Shown: piece after piece, positions 51,167 through 59,991 of the stretch | How positions within the stretch are numbered: position 1 is the stretch's first letter | How the letters are laid out: each line of letters begins with the position of its first letter | Origin: an uncultured Arthrobacter sp. | Lineage (GTDB): Bacteria; Actinomycetota; Actinomycetes; Actinomycetales; Micrococcaceae | Reading direction: 5' to 3' | Assembly: GCF_902805515.1 (NCBI RefSeq) | Contig: NZ_CADCTE010000172.1 | Coordinates: 1-64,000 of the forward strand | Length of the DNA: 64,000 bases | Made by a program: the position numbers and the translations under genes | The notes under the pieces: model-generated | Seen by the model: only the letters and a program-made list of their open reading frames with translations | The model's database searches: none | What the model was told of the DNA's origin: nothing

Positions 51167-53260
51167 TCAGCTTCCCAGCGTTGAGTCCAGCGCGGCGTGG
51201 AACCTCTTGTCGAACTCCGGAAGCATCGTCCTCACGTAGTCCGCCGTAAGGTGGTTGTGATCGAGGTACACGTAGACGTTGCCAATGACCGGCCGGCACA
51301 ATTCGTCCGGGCAGATCAGATCGGTCATGTCCATCAGTGGGACCTTCGTCCCCGCCTTCTTCTCGTCCAGCCGCGGGGCGATCGCGGGGAGTTTGGCGTC
51401 GAGCGGCGATGAGCACTCCGAGGAGGCTGAACCGCTCCGCTCCACGCACTCCATCACGTTGAAGGTGAACCGCGGATTGTCCCGGACCGTAATCAGCGGG
51501 ATACCGGCCTTGGTGAGGATCTGAGCGACCTTCTCGAGCCCGGTGTTGGCTTGCTCCTGAGGCGTGTCGTAGTCAGCTTTGGTGCCGACCGTGAAAACGA
51601 CATCGGGTTTCGTCTCGACGGCGTACGCCGTCGCAGCGGCATTGAACTCCTTGCAGGCGGCAGCAGCACCCTTCACTTCAAGCCCGTACCGGCAACCTCC
51701 GAACACCAGCGTCTGGACCCGGTAATTGTGCTTTTCAGCCATGGGAAGGATCGCTCCCAGCCACTGTTCGGCCTTTGAGTCTCCGATCACCAGGATCGTT
51801 TTGTCAGGTGTTCCCGGGGTGAGCGCCGCCCTGCACGCACCCGATGTCGCTTCGCTTTGGGTGGGACGCAGCTCCGGAGGACACTTCGCATGAAGAATGC
51901 GCCATTCCCTGCTTCGCGTGACATCCGGAATAGGGGGCGCATCTTCCGACGACCGGTCCACGAACCCTGGGAGCAGGGACATCGCTCCAGGATTGTCCTT
52001 GTCCGCCTGTTCCACCAGCCGCTGCGCTTCAATTTTGAGCCCGGTCTGCAGCGCTGCCACTGGGGTAGCGACGACCGCGAGCGAAATGAGGATTCCGAGC
52101 AGGGTCCGTAGGCGGCGCTCCCCGGGTTTGGACCGGTTTCGGACCGGCGTCTCGATGAAACGCGTGGTCACGTAGGCCAGGACCAGTGAGAGTCCGATGA
52201 TTGCGGTACCTCCCACAGGACCCACAGCCTCCCGCCCGCGGTAGACCAGGTAAATCACCAGGATAGGCCAGTGCCAAAGGTACAACGCGTACGAGATGTC
52301 GCCCAGTTTCACAAGGGGCCTCGCGGAGAGGATCCTGTCGGCGCCGAAGCGGCTTCCGGTGTCGCCGGCCACGATCACCGAGGCCGCCGCAAGGAGTGGC
52401 CACAGTGCGACATAACCAGGGAATCCGCGCTCGACGTCCAGCGCGAACCCAACTGAGAGCATCGCGGCGACTCCAATCCATCCGGCCGCAATGCGGGCCG
52501 CGCGGGGCAGCCTCAGGTAGGGCAGGGCCAGTGCAAGGAGCGTCCCGAGAGCAAATTCCCACAGCCGCGCGCGGGTGTCGAAGTAGGCAAACGTCTGGTT
52601 GGTGTTCGTCTCGTAAATCGAGAACGCAAGGGAGACTACGAACACCAGCCCGAACAGCACTGCTGTCAGGCGCCGGAATCCAATTCCCAAACGCCGTGAC
52701 AGCAGGGCTGTGGTACCGAATAGGAGCGGCCACAGGATGAAAACCTGACCCTGAATGGACAGGGACCAGAAGTGCTGCAACGGGCTCGACGTACTTTGGT
52801 TGAATGCGCTGTAGTCGACGGCCTGGAATGCGAGCAGCCAGTTTTGAAAGTAGAGGAGGGAGGACCACGTCTGCTCCAGAATGCCGGACCATCGGGAGCG
52901 TGGAACGAATGCCACGGTGGCGGCCAACGTACCGAGCAGAACCACAACAACGGCCGGAAGCAGCCGGTTGAACAACCTTGCCCAATGCCTTCTCAGTCCA
53001 AGCGGCGCTCCCGATTCCATCCTCCGGACAAAGGTCAGGGTCATCAGGAATGCCGAGATGAGGAGGAACACATCGACTCCGCCCGAGACCCGGTCGAACC
53101 AGACGTGATAGGTGACGACCATCAGCACGGCGACCGCCCGGAGTCCCTGCACCTCGGGCCGGAACTTACGGTGCGCGGACTCACCGGCCGAGCCGAGGCG
53201 GGCCGCTGGGGGCTGGTCAGACCTGCCGCCTGCGGCGTGGTCCATCAGGGTGCTGCTCAC
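51167..53260 (-). CDS. Acyltransferase-3 / SGNH surface O-acyltransferase
   Basis: A 697-residue OafA-type protein. Residues about 35-400 form the membrane acyltransferase-3 domain: RPEVQGLRAVAVLMVVTYHVWF, then FLLISAFLMTLTF, with about ten spans. Residues about 480-695 form an SGNH hydrolase-like domain, with ILVIGDSKAEQW and the D-x-x-H end YLDHNHLT. Such proteins O-acetylate cell-surface sugars: the membrane part moves acyl groups and the SGNH part transfers them outside. The start is GTG; the ATG at 53245 is an alternative. The glycan cluster at 56-64 kb may provide a substrate. Confidence 0.92.
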   Translation of the reverse strand: MSSTLMDHAAGGRSDQPPAARLGSAGESAHRKFRPEVQGLRAVAVLMVVTYHVWFDRVSGGVDVFLLISAFLMTLTFVRRMESGAPLGLRRHWARLFNRLLPAVVVVLLGTLAATVAFVPRSRWSGILEQTWSSLLYFQNWLLAFQAVDYSAFNQSTSSPLQHFWSLSIQGQVFILWPLLFGTTALLSRRLGIGFRRLTAVLFGLVFVVSLAFSIYETNTNQTFAYFDTRARLWEFALGTLLALALPYLRLPRAARIAAGWIGVAAMLSVGFALDVERGFPGYVALWPLLAAASVIVAGDTGSRFGADRILSARPLVKLGDISYALYLWHWPILVIYLVYRGREAVGPVGGTAIIGLSLVLAYVTTRFIETPVRNRSKPGERRLRTLLGILISLAVVATPVAALQTGLKIEAQRLVEQADKDNPGAMSLLPGFVDRSSEDAPPIPDVTRSREWRILHAKCPPELRPTQSEATSGACRAALTPGTPDKTILVIGDSKAEQWLGAILPMAEKHNYRVQTLVFGGCRYGLEVKGAAAACKEFNAAATAYAVETKPDVVFTVGTKADYDTPQEQANTGLEKVAQILTKAGIPLITVRDNPRFTFNVMECVERSGSASSECSSPLDAKLPAIAPRLDEKKAGTKVPLMDMTDLICPDELCRPVIGNVYVYLDHNHLTADYVRTMLPEFDKRFHAALDSTLGS

Positions 53261-53715
53261 ATTCGTCCTCGCTGTCGGAGATGGCCGGGTGGCCGCCCTG
53301 ATGCCTCATCCGCGATGGGCAGGGGTTGACGCCGGGGTCCTCCGCCGGCACCCCAGCATAGAGGACCTGTTACGTCACCGACCGGACCGCCACGGACTAC
53401 GGGACACCGTCCGACCGCTCCGCCACATCACCGACGGCTTCAGGCCCCCGGTCTGACGTTGGGCCGGCCGAGAAGCAATTTGAATACCCCGGGTTGGATC
53501 GGCCTTGGCCCGGTCCAACCCGCCGCGGGCTCCAGCCGGTGGTCACGGGCGGGCCCGGGCTGCGTCTATGCTTAAGACAGAAGCTCCCAGCGGGCTTCGA
53601 GGAACCCGGCAAGCTCTCGCCAGCTGCCGGGTTCCGTTCGTTGTAAGGTAAGTGCGACGCCACAGCGCAACCCGTGGGGCCGCAACCGACTCCTCCCGGC
53701 CAACAGGAGCTCCGC
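53261..53715. other. Intergenic region with two strong hairpins
   Basis: No credible gene in 455 bp. One hairpin at 53491-53521 has arms GGGTTGGA/TCCAACCC with an imperfect inner stem. Another at 53601-53635 has an 11-bp perfect stem (GGAACCCGGCA/TGCCGGGTTCC). They may insulate the acyltransferase promoter from the convergently arranged genes beyond, or form part of a small RNA. Confidence 0.5.
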
Positions 53716-53952
53716 GTGAAATCCAACGCCGATGACCCGCAGCGGTTCGACTTCCATCCCTGGCCGCGGCTGCCGCGCTCCGGCGGGCGCTCCACGGCAC
53801 GGCTCGTGGTCGGCAGCATCATCCTCGCCATCATCGTTGTCGACACGGCCCTGTCCGGGCCCAACCTTGGCCGCATCATCGTCGCCTGCATCATCCTGTA
53901 CGTCGTGACCGTCTGGATGAGGCGCCAGCGCCCGCAGCACCCGGGCCGGTAG
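53716..53952 (+). CDS. Small membrane protein
   Basis: A 78-residue protein from a GTG with AGGAGC 6 bases upstream. An acidic/basic N-terminus (DDPQRFDFHPWPRLPRSG) leads to two hydrophobic segments, LVVGSIILAIIVVDTAL and IIVACIILYVVTVW, and a basic tail MRRQRPQHPG. Two membrane spans are likely. No family is recognised. It is convergent with the exporter, 19 bp away. Confidence 0.68.
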   Translation: MKSNADDPQRFDFHPWPRLPRSGGRSTARLVVGSIILAIIVVDTALSGPNLGRIIVACIILYVVTVWMRRQRPQHPGR

Positions 53953-53971
53953 CGCGGCGGCGCTCGCGGCG

Positions 53972-55588
53972 CTAGTCGTCGGCGGAGTGGCGGGACTCCT
54001 GGACCGCCGCGCACACAGCCGCAGGCGGGCCGTCCACCGCGCAGTGGCGCAGGGTCGCGGCACCGGTCACAGCGGACCCGGTAGTCCATGCGCCGGCAGC
54101 GCGGGCGGTCCGTGAACCGCCGGTGCCGGCGGTCTCAGCACCGGTGGCGTCTGCGGGCTTCGGCGTCGGTGCCGCCGGGCGCTCCGCCCCTTCGGGCAGC
54201 ACCGGGTTGCGGACCGTGACTGCGGCCAGGACCGCCGCTGCGGCAAGGACCCCGGCGCACACCATCGCTGCGAACCGGAATCCTTCGGCGAAGACCGGGG
54301 GGTCCGTGTAGGCGTCCCCTGACAGTCCGGCGAGGGCCGGAAGCACCGCGATGGCGAGAAGGCCTGCGGCGCGGGCGACCGCGTTGTTGACGCCGGAGGC
54401 AAGGCCGGCCTGTGCGTCGGGCACCGAGGACAGCGCCGTGGACGTCAGTGGTGCGACCAGCAGGGAAAGTCCGAGCCCAAGGACGACAACCGAGGGAAGG
54501 ACGTCGACCCAGTAGGACGCGCCCTCTCCGATGCCCAGCATCATCAGCGCGGCTACCGCGCAGATAGCCGGGCCCGCCGCCATGGGAATGCGGGGCCCGA
54601 TGCGCACGCTCAGCGCACCGGCCCGGGATGACAGCAGGAGCATCAGCACGGTCACCGGCAGCAGCGCGATTCCCGCCGCAAGCGGCGAGAACCCTGCGAC
54701 GACCTGCAGGTGAACGACGAGCAGGAAGAAGATCCCCCCGAAGGCCCCATAGATCAGGAAGGTGACGGCGTTCGTGGCACTGAACTGGCGCACCGCGAAA
54801 ATTCCCAGCGGCAGCATGGGCCGCGCCAGCCTGTTCTCCGTGATGAAGAAAGCGATGGTGCACACCGTGCCGATTGCGGCCGCGGTGACCACGGGTGCCG
54901 CCAGCGGTCCGGCGGTGGGGATGTCGATCAGCGCGTAGGTCCAGCCACCCAGCGCCCCCGCCCCCAGCAGACCGCCCAGGTAGTCCGGGGTGCCGGTGGC
55001 CGACGGATTGCGGGTTTCCGGGACGTGGCGGTGGGAGATAATGACGACGACGACGGCGATCGGCACGTTGATGAGGAAGATCCACCGCCAGGAGACGCTC
55101 TCGACGAGCCAGCCGCCCAGGAAGGGCCCGATGGCCGTCGCCACACCTCCGAGTCCCGACCAGGCACCGATGGCGCGTGCGCGGTCCTCCCAGGCGAACG
55201 ACGCCTGGATCATGGCCAGGCTGCCCGGCGTCAGCAGGGCCCCTCCGATCCCCTGGAGGGCGCGCGCGGCGATCAGGGTGCCGGCGTTGGGGGCCAGCCC
55301 GCACAGCAGCGAGGCCACGGCAAACCACACCACGCCGATGACGAAGACGCGCTTGCGTCCGTACCGGTCGCCCAGCGATCCGCCGAGGAGGATGAAGGCG
55401 GCGAGGGTCAGGGTGTAGGCCGTAATCGTCCACTGCAGGACCTCGAAGGGTGCATCGAATTCCTCGCCGATAGCGGGCAGCGCCACGTTGACGACCGTCG
55501 CGTCGATTCCCGCGATTGCCGACCCCAGAATTGATGCCAGCAACAGCCAGCGGCCTGACGCCGACCCGAACCGTACAACCTCGTTCAT
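53972..55588 (-). CDS. DHA2-type MFS drug exporter
   Basis: A 538-residue transporter from the ATG at 55588. A longer frame adds a Pro-rich stretch that does not look like protein. ATVVNVALPAIGEEFDAP in TM1 is the DHA2 motif D; GGSLGDRYGRKRVF is motif A; ARALQGIGGALLTPGSLAMI is motif B; WRWIFLINVPIAVV follows. Fourteen membrane segments are visible. The C-terminal roughly 85 residues are an unusual Ala/Thr-rich soluble tail. It exports drugs or metabolites by proton antiport; substrates are unknown. Confidence 0.9.
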   Translation of the reverse strand: MNEVVRFGSASGRWLLLASILGSAIAGIDATVVNVALPAIGEEFDAPFEVLQWTITAYTLTLAAFILLGGSLGDRYGRKRVFVIGVVWFAVASLLCGLAPNAGTLIAARALQGIGGALLTPGSLAMIQASFAWEDRARAIGAWSGLGGVATAIGPFLGGWLVESVSWRWIFLINVPIAVVVVIISHRHVPETRNPSATGTPDYLGGLLGAGALGGWTYALIDIPTAGPLAAPVVTAAAIGTVCTIAFFITENRLARPMLPLGIFAVRQFSATNAVTFLIYGAFGGIFFLLVVHLQVVAGFSPLAAGIALLPVTVLMLLLSSRAGALSVRIGPRIPMAAGPAICAVAALMMLGIGEGASYWVDVLPSVVVLGLGLSLLVAPLTSTALSSVPDAQAGLASGVNNAVARAAGLLAIAVLPALAGLSGDAYTDPPVFAEGFRFAAMVCAGVLAAAAVLAAVTVRNPVLPEGAERPAAPTPKPADATGAETAGTGGSRTARAAGAWTTGSAVTGAATLRHCAVDGPPAAVCAAVQESRHSADD

Positions 55589-55781
55589 GAATTCTCTGCT
55601 TCCCGGCAGGCCTCCCGGCGGCTGCCAAGAGTCAGTGTCCCACCCACTGGAAAGCCAAACAAGGAAGGTGCCCGGGAACCGGCCAGCATGACGCGGCGGC
55701 TCCCGGACACCGGGAGTGCCCCAACGTCCACCCCCGCCGGAGGGGTAACCGGCCGGAACGGCGGCCGGCGGGAGCGGGCGC

Positions 55782-55973
55782 TCAGGAGTTGGAGGCCTCC
55801 TTGTTGACGTCCGTTGGGGAGTCATACTCCCGGTCGGGCAGCCCCCGCAGGGTTTCCATCACCTCGTCACCGGCGCCTGAGCCCTCCGCGTGCTTCACCA
55901 GGTCGTCCTTGGATACGGGGTAGTCGATCCCCCCGAGCGCCTTCTGGATATCGATCGGGCTTGGATTGGCCAT
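55782..55973 (-). CDS. DUF2795 domain protein
   Basis: A 63-residue protein from the ATG at 55973 with AAGGGA upstream. IDIQKALGGIDYPVSKDDLVKHAEGSGAGDEVMETLRGLPDREYDSPTDV is a typical DUF2795 domain. These are small helical proteins of unknown role, often several per actinobacterial genome. It is 30 bp downstream of the glycosyltransferase on the same strand. Confidence 0.9.
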   Translation of the reverse strand: MANPSPIDIQKALGGIDYPVSKDDLVKHAEGSGAGDEVMETLRGLPDREYDSPTDVNKEASNS

Positions 55974-56003
55974 TATGTGCATCCCTTCTGTTGATGGATC
56001 GAT

Positions 56004-56864
56004 TCACTGGCCGAGGATCACCCCGGCAGCGTCTATGGCACGGTCGGTAACCGTCGTCGGTGATTCAAGGTGCACCGCCCCGGAGGGCAGCAGGCCGGCT
56101 CCTCCGTGGCGTTCCATGACACGCCACTGCGCCGCGATGTCCTCACCGGCGTGGGCGGGCGGAAGGTCCTCCCAGAAGTCGAACCCGCCGCACTCCTCCA
56201 GCGCACTGCGGTCGAACAGGACGCACCCTCCCACCCACGCGACCTTGTACAACAGCCAGGCTCCCGGTTCGAGGTCCAGCCCGGCGGCGGCATGGGCGAG
56301 GTTCGCGGCGTTATGGAGCGGCCACCGGGTGAAGCCGGGGCTCGAGGTCCGCACCCGTTCGGGAGCCACCCGGCCGTCCTCCCAGAATTCAAGGGGTGCG
56401 CGTTCCTGCGGGCGGTCATCCGTCAGGTAGGACAGGCCCTGGACGGCGGAGCCGACGAATCCCGCGCCGGAGGCGGTGAGTGCCGTGCGCATCCGCTGCA
56501 GCGTCCCCGGTTCGAGCCACACGTCGTTGTCCAGGAACAGGACACTGGGTGCCTCCGCGAGGCCGAGCAGGTGGCTGCGGTGCTCGGCCAGGCCCCGCCG
56601 GGGCAGGTGGCGCCCGCACTGCACGCCGCGGCCCTGGGCCCGGAGGACCCGCACCATGGCCTGCACCGCAGGGTGCTCCCAGGCCGGGTCGCCGTCGGTC
56701 TGGTCGCTGATGATGACCCGGAAGTCCGGGGTGTCCTGCGCAGCGAGGCCGGCGAGGGTCACGGCCAGCTCGGCTGACCGGGCGAAGGACGGGATGAGGA
56801 CGTCGATCTCCGGGTCGGCTGCCCCGGCCGGTACGCCCCAGTCCCCCGACCAGCGCCGGGTCAC
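56004..56864 (-). CDS. Family 2 glycosyltransferase
   Basis: A 286-residue GT-A enzyme. IDVLIPSFARSAELAVTLAGLA opens the nucleotide-binding half; LFLDNDVWLEPGTL carries the DxD-like motif (about residues 109-122); GEDIAAQWRVMERHGG is the acceptor-side ED motif. The start is GTG and overlaps the HldE-like stop by four bases. It is the third gene of ALDH-hldE-GT2, so it may transfer a heptose or derived sugar; that is inference. Confidence 0.88.
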   Translation of the reverse strand: MTRRWSGDWGVPAGAADPEIDVLIPSFARSAELAVTLAGLAAQDTPDFRVIISDQTDGDPAWEHPAVQAMVRVLRAQGRGVQCGRHLPRRGLAEHRSHLLGLAEAPSVLFLDNDVWLEPGTLQRMRTALTASGAGFVGSAVQGLSYLTDDRPQERAPLEFWEDGRVAPERVRTSSPGFTRWPLHNAANLAHAAAGLDLEPGAWLLYKVAWVGGCVLFDRSALEECGGFDFWEDLPPAHAGEDIAAQWRVMERHGGAGLLPSGAVHLESPTTVTDRAIDAAGVILGQ

Positions 56865-58357
56865 GACGCGCCCTCCACCACCGGGCCGGGTCCGCGGATC
56901 TTCCGCAGCACCGCCGAGGTGGACTGTTCGGGAACGTAGTCGAGGATCCGCACCGACCCGCCGCAGGCCTCCACAGCCGGTGTCTCGGCCAGCATCTGTT
57001 CGGAGTAGTCACCGCCCTTGGCGTAGATGTCCGGGCGCAGGGCCTCGATCAGGGGCACCGGGGTGTCGGTGCTGAACACCGTGACGTAGTCGACGCAGCT
57101 CAGGGCGGCCAGCACACCGGCCCGGTCGGCGGCCGGGTTGATGGGGCGGTCGGGGCCCTTGAGCCGCCGCACGCCGTCGTCGTCGTTGACGGCGACGACC
57201 AGCACGTCGCCGAGCTGCTTCGCCTGGTTGAGGTACGCGGTGTGGCCGCGGTGAAGCACGTCGAAGCAGCCGTTGGTGAGCACGATCCTCCGCCCCTCCG
57301 CCCGCTCCCGCCGGATGGCCTGCAGCAGCTCGTCCGGTTCGAGCGCCGTCCCCGCGAAGCTGCCGAGGTGCTGGGCGAGATCGGCGGCCGAACAGACCGA
57401 GGTGCCGGCGCGGTGCACCACGATGTCGGCGCCCGCCTGGGCGAGGTCGAGGCTTGTGGTCAGCGGCAGCCCGGCGGCGCGGGCCGCGGCCAGGCAGGCC
57501 ACGAAGGTGTCCCCCGCGCCGGAGGCCTGCTTTTCGGTGGCGGGCCTCGCCCAGGTGCGGTGGAACTCCCCGTCGGCGGTCAGCAGGACCGTGCCGTCCC
57601 GGTCGAGGGTGACGACGACGGCGGCCGCTCCACTGGCCTCGAGCAGGTCGGCGCTGCGCTCGCGCACCGCCCGCGCCCGGTCCCCCCGCGGGTCGAGCCG
57701 CTCCCCGAGCAGTCCCGCCGCCTCGCGGGCGTTGGGCGTGACCAGGTCGGGGCGCAGTGCGGCCCACGCCGCCGGGTCGTGGGCGTCGACGAGGGTCAGC
57801 CGGTCCCCCGGGGCGACCGCGAGCGCGTCGCGGACCTGCCCGTCGAGAACGCCGGAGCCGTAGTCGCACACGATGACGGCGTCGCTGCCGTCGACTGCGG
57901 CCGCGGCCTCGGCGGCAACCCGCGCAGCGGCACCGGCGGGCACGCTCCGGGGGGTCTCATCGAGGCGCAGCAGCACCTGGTCGCCGCCGAGGATGCGGTA
58001 CTTGGTGGTCGTGGTGATGGCGGGATCCTCGACGAGGTGGGTGACGTCCACGCCCGCCTCGGCGAGCAACCCGCGCAGTCGAGCGCCGGCGTCGTCGGCA
58101 CCAGTGAGCCCGCACAGCCGCACCCGGGCGCCGAGGGCGGCGAGGTTCATCGCGGTGTTCGCCGCACCTCCCGGTGCGTAGTCCCGGCGGTCGAGCTCCA
58201 CCACCGGGGCCGGAGCCTCCCGGCAGAGCCGCTCGATGGTGCCGCTGAACCAGCCGTCGAGCATCACATCGCCCACCACGGTGACGACCGGCGAGATTCC
58301 GGCGATGCTCAGCGGAACCCAGCCGGCCAGGCCGCGGACCTCCTCGAGGCCGCCCAT
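56861..58357 (-). CDS. HldE-like heptose kinase / adenylyltransferase 1
   Basis: A 498-residue bifunctional protein. Residues about 20-330 are a PfkB/ribokinase domain with VVGDVMLDGW, APGGAANTAMNLAALGA and the catalytic ASGAGDTF. Residues about 355-490 are a cytidylyltransferase-fold domain with TNGCFDVLHRGHTAYL and KGGDYSEQM. In Gram-negatives HldE phosphorylates D-glycero-manno-heptose 7-phosphate and later adenylates it. The gene overlaps ALDH by one base and GT2 by four, so it is the centre of a tight operon. A second HldE-like gene is at 61915. Confidence 0.88.
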   Translation of the reverse strand: MGGLEEVRGLAGWVPLSIAGISPVVTVVGDVMLDGWFSGTIERLCREAPAPVVELDRRDYAPGGAANTAMNLAALGARVRLCGLTGADDAGARLRGLLAEAGVDVTHLVEDPAITTTTKYRILGGDQVLLRLDETPRSVPAGAAARVAAEAAAAVDGSDAVIVCDYGSGVLDGQVRDALAVAPGDRLTLVDAHDPAAWAALRPDLVTPNAREAAGLLGERLDPRGDRARAVRERSADLLEASGAAAVVVTLDRDGTVLLTADGEFHRTWARPATEKQASGAGDTFVACLAAARAAGLPLTTSLDLAQAGADIVVHRAGTSVCSAADLAQHLGSFAGTALEPDELLQAIRRERAEGRRIVLTNGCFDVLHRGHTAYLNQAKQLGDVLVVAVNDDDGVRRLKGPDRPINPAADRAGVLAALSCVDYVTVFSTDTPVPLIEALRPDIYAKGGDYSEQMLAETPAVEACGGSVRILDYVPEQSTSAVLRKIRGPGPVVEGAS

Positions 58358-59760
58358 CAGGGTTTTCCCGCCGGAGGGGAACTGATGTGCACCACCTTGA
58401 CGCGGGTGAATTCGTCGAGCAGTTCGGGCCCGTAGCCGAACCCCTCGCCGCTGATGCCCCGCGGCTGGGCCGAGCCGCCGGGGGCGCCGCCGAAGACGGC
58501 GTTGACCTTCACGGTGCCCACCGGAAGGGTGGCGACGGCCCGCTGGGCGTTGGCGATGCTGCCGGTCAGCACGGTCGCGGCCAGCCCGTACCGGCCGGAC
58601 GCCGCGCGGGCCAGGCCCTCTTCGAAGCTTTCGACGACGCTCACCGGGGCTACCGGTCCGAAGGTTTCCTCGGTCATCACCCGCATCACCTCGGTGCAGC
58701 CCAGGAGCACCGTGGCCGGGTAGTGGGCGCCCGGGCCCTCCGGGATCCTCCCTCCGATGGCCCGCACGGCGCCGAAGGTGACCGCCTCGGACACCTGCGC
58801 GTGGACCTCCTCGCGCAGCCGCGTGTCAACGAGCGGGGCGAACGCTCCGCTGTCGTTGCGGCGCCGGGCCTGCTCGACGAGCGCCTCGGCGAAGCGCCCG
58901 GAAATGTCGTGGTGCACATAGATCCGCTCAACGGCCGTGCAGATCTGCCCGCTGTTGGCGAAGGCACCGATTGCGGCCTGCTCCGCGGCCCAGACCGGGT
59001 CCACGTCGGCGTCGATGACGAGCGGATCGTTGCCGCCGTTCTCCCGCAGCACATGCGTTCCGGTGAGCGCGGCGGCCCGGGCGATTCGCTCCCCCGTGGC
59101 GCTTGAACCGACGTGGGCGAAGACGTCGACTCCGCTCTGCCGGGTCAGGAGAGCGCCGACCTCGGCTCCGCCGGTGAGGGTGATGAGCACCCCGTAGGGG
59201 AAGGCCTGCGAGAGCACCTCCCCGAGCCGCATCCCGAGGTGGGGACAGCGCTCACTTGGCTTGTGCACCACGGTGTTGCCCGTCACCAGTGCCGCCGCGA
59301 TCAACCCCACGGCGACGGCCACCGGGTCATTCCAGGGGGTCAGCAGGACGGCGACTCCACGGGGTTCGGCTACTGTGTAGTCGGCCGCGAGCACCGCCCC
59401 GCGCAGGGCGTGGCCCCGGTGCACCGGCCCCAGTTCGGCGTACTGCTCAAGGGCCGACACCCCTGCATGCACCCCGGCCAGCGCCTCCTCCACCGGCCGT
59501 CCGGTCTCGCGGGCGTTCAGCTCCGCAAGCGCTGGTGCCGCGGCCCGAAGGGCATCGGCGGCCGAGCGCAGGTGCCGGCCGCGGACCGCCGGGTCGGTGG
59601 CCGCCCACTCGGGGTGGACGGTACGGGCCAGGGACAGGGCGATCTCCACCTGCTCCGGCGTTGAGGGTTCGAGGGTTCCAACAACCGTCCCGTCCCGGGG
59701 ATCAAGCACGGTGATCGCGTCGGCCTCTGGGGGCGAATCGACGTGGGAATTGGTGGACAT
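58357..59760 (-). CDS. Aldehyde dehydrogenase family protein
   Basis: A 467-residue NAD(P)-dependent aldehyde dehydrogenase. The catalytic Cys is in FANSGQICTAVERI; the general-base Glu is in VLRENGGNDPLVID (ENGG instead of the usual ELGG). PWNDPVAVAVGLIAAALVTGNTVVHKPS is the cofactor-binding signature. It heads an operon with the HldE-like and GT2 genes, so oxidation of a sugar aldehyde is possible, but general aldehyde detoxification cannot be excluded. Confidence 0.88.
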   Translation of the reverse strand: MSTNSHVDSPPEADAITVLDPRDGTVVGTLEPSTPEQVEIALSLARTVHPEWAATDPAVRGRHLRSAADALRAAAPALAELNARETGRPVEEALAGVHAGVSALEQYAELGPVHRGHALRGAVLAADYTVAEPRGVAVLLTPWNDPVAVAVGLIAAALVTGNTVVHKPSERCPHLGMRLGEVLSQAFPYGVLITLTGGAEVGALLTRQSGVDVFAHVGSSATGERIARAAALTGTHVLRENGGNDPLVIDADVDPVWAAEQAAIGAFANSGQICTAVERIYVHHDISGRFAEALVEQARRRNDSGAFAPLVDTRLREEVHAQVSEAVTFGAVRAIGGRIPEGPGAHYPATVLLGCTEVMRVMTEETFGPVAPVSVVESFEEGLARAASGRYGLAATVLTGSIANAQRAVATLPVGTVKVNAVFGGAPGGSAQPRGISGEGFGYGPELLDEFTRVKVVHISSPPAGKP

Positions 59761-59991
59761 CGCGCTCCTTGGCAGGTTCTCCGGGTCGGCCCGCGGCGGC
59801 TCTCGAATTCCGGCGGGTAGCTAGACCAATACCCCGGCGTCCATGCATTTACACAGCCCCGGCGCGGGGATTTAGAAATTGTCCTGGGTCCCCGCCGGAC
59901 CCTATGGTTTCCTCAACACGGCCGGCGGAGACGGTGCGTCGACGCCGGAACGGACCGGGGATGCGGCCCGGGAGCGAATCAGGAGGGGATC

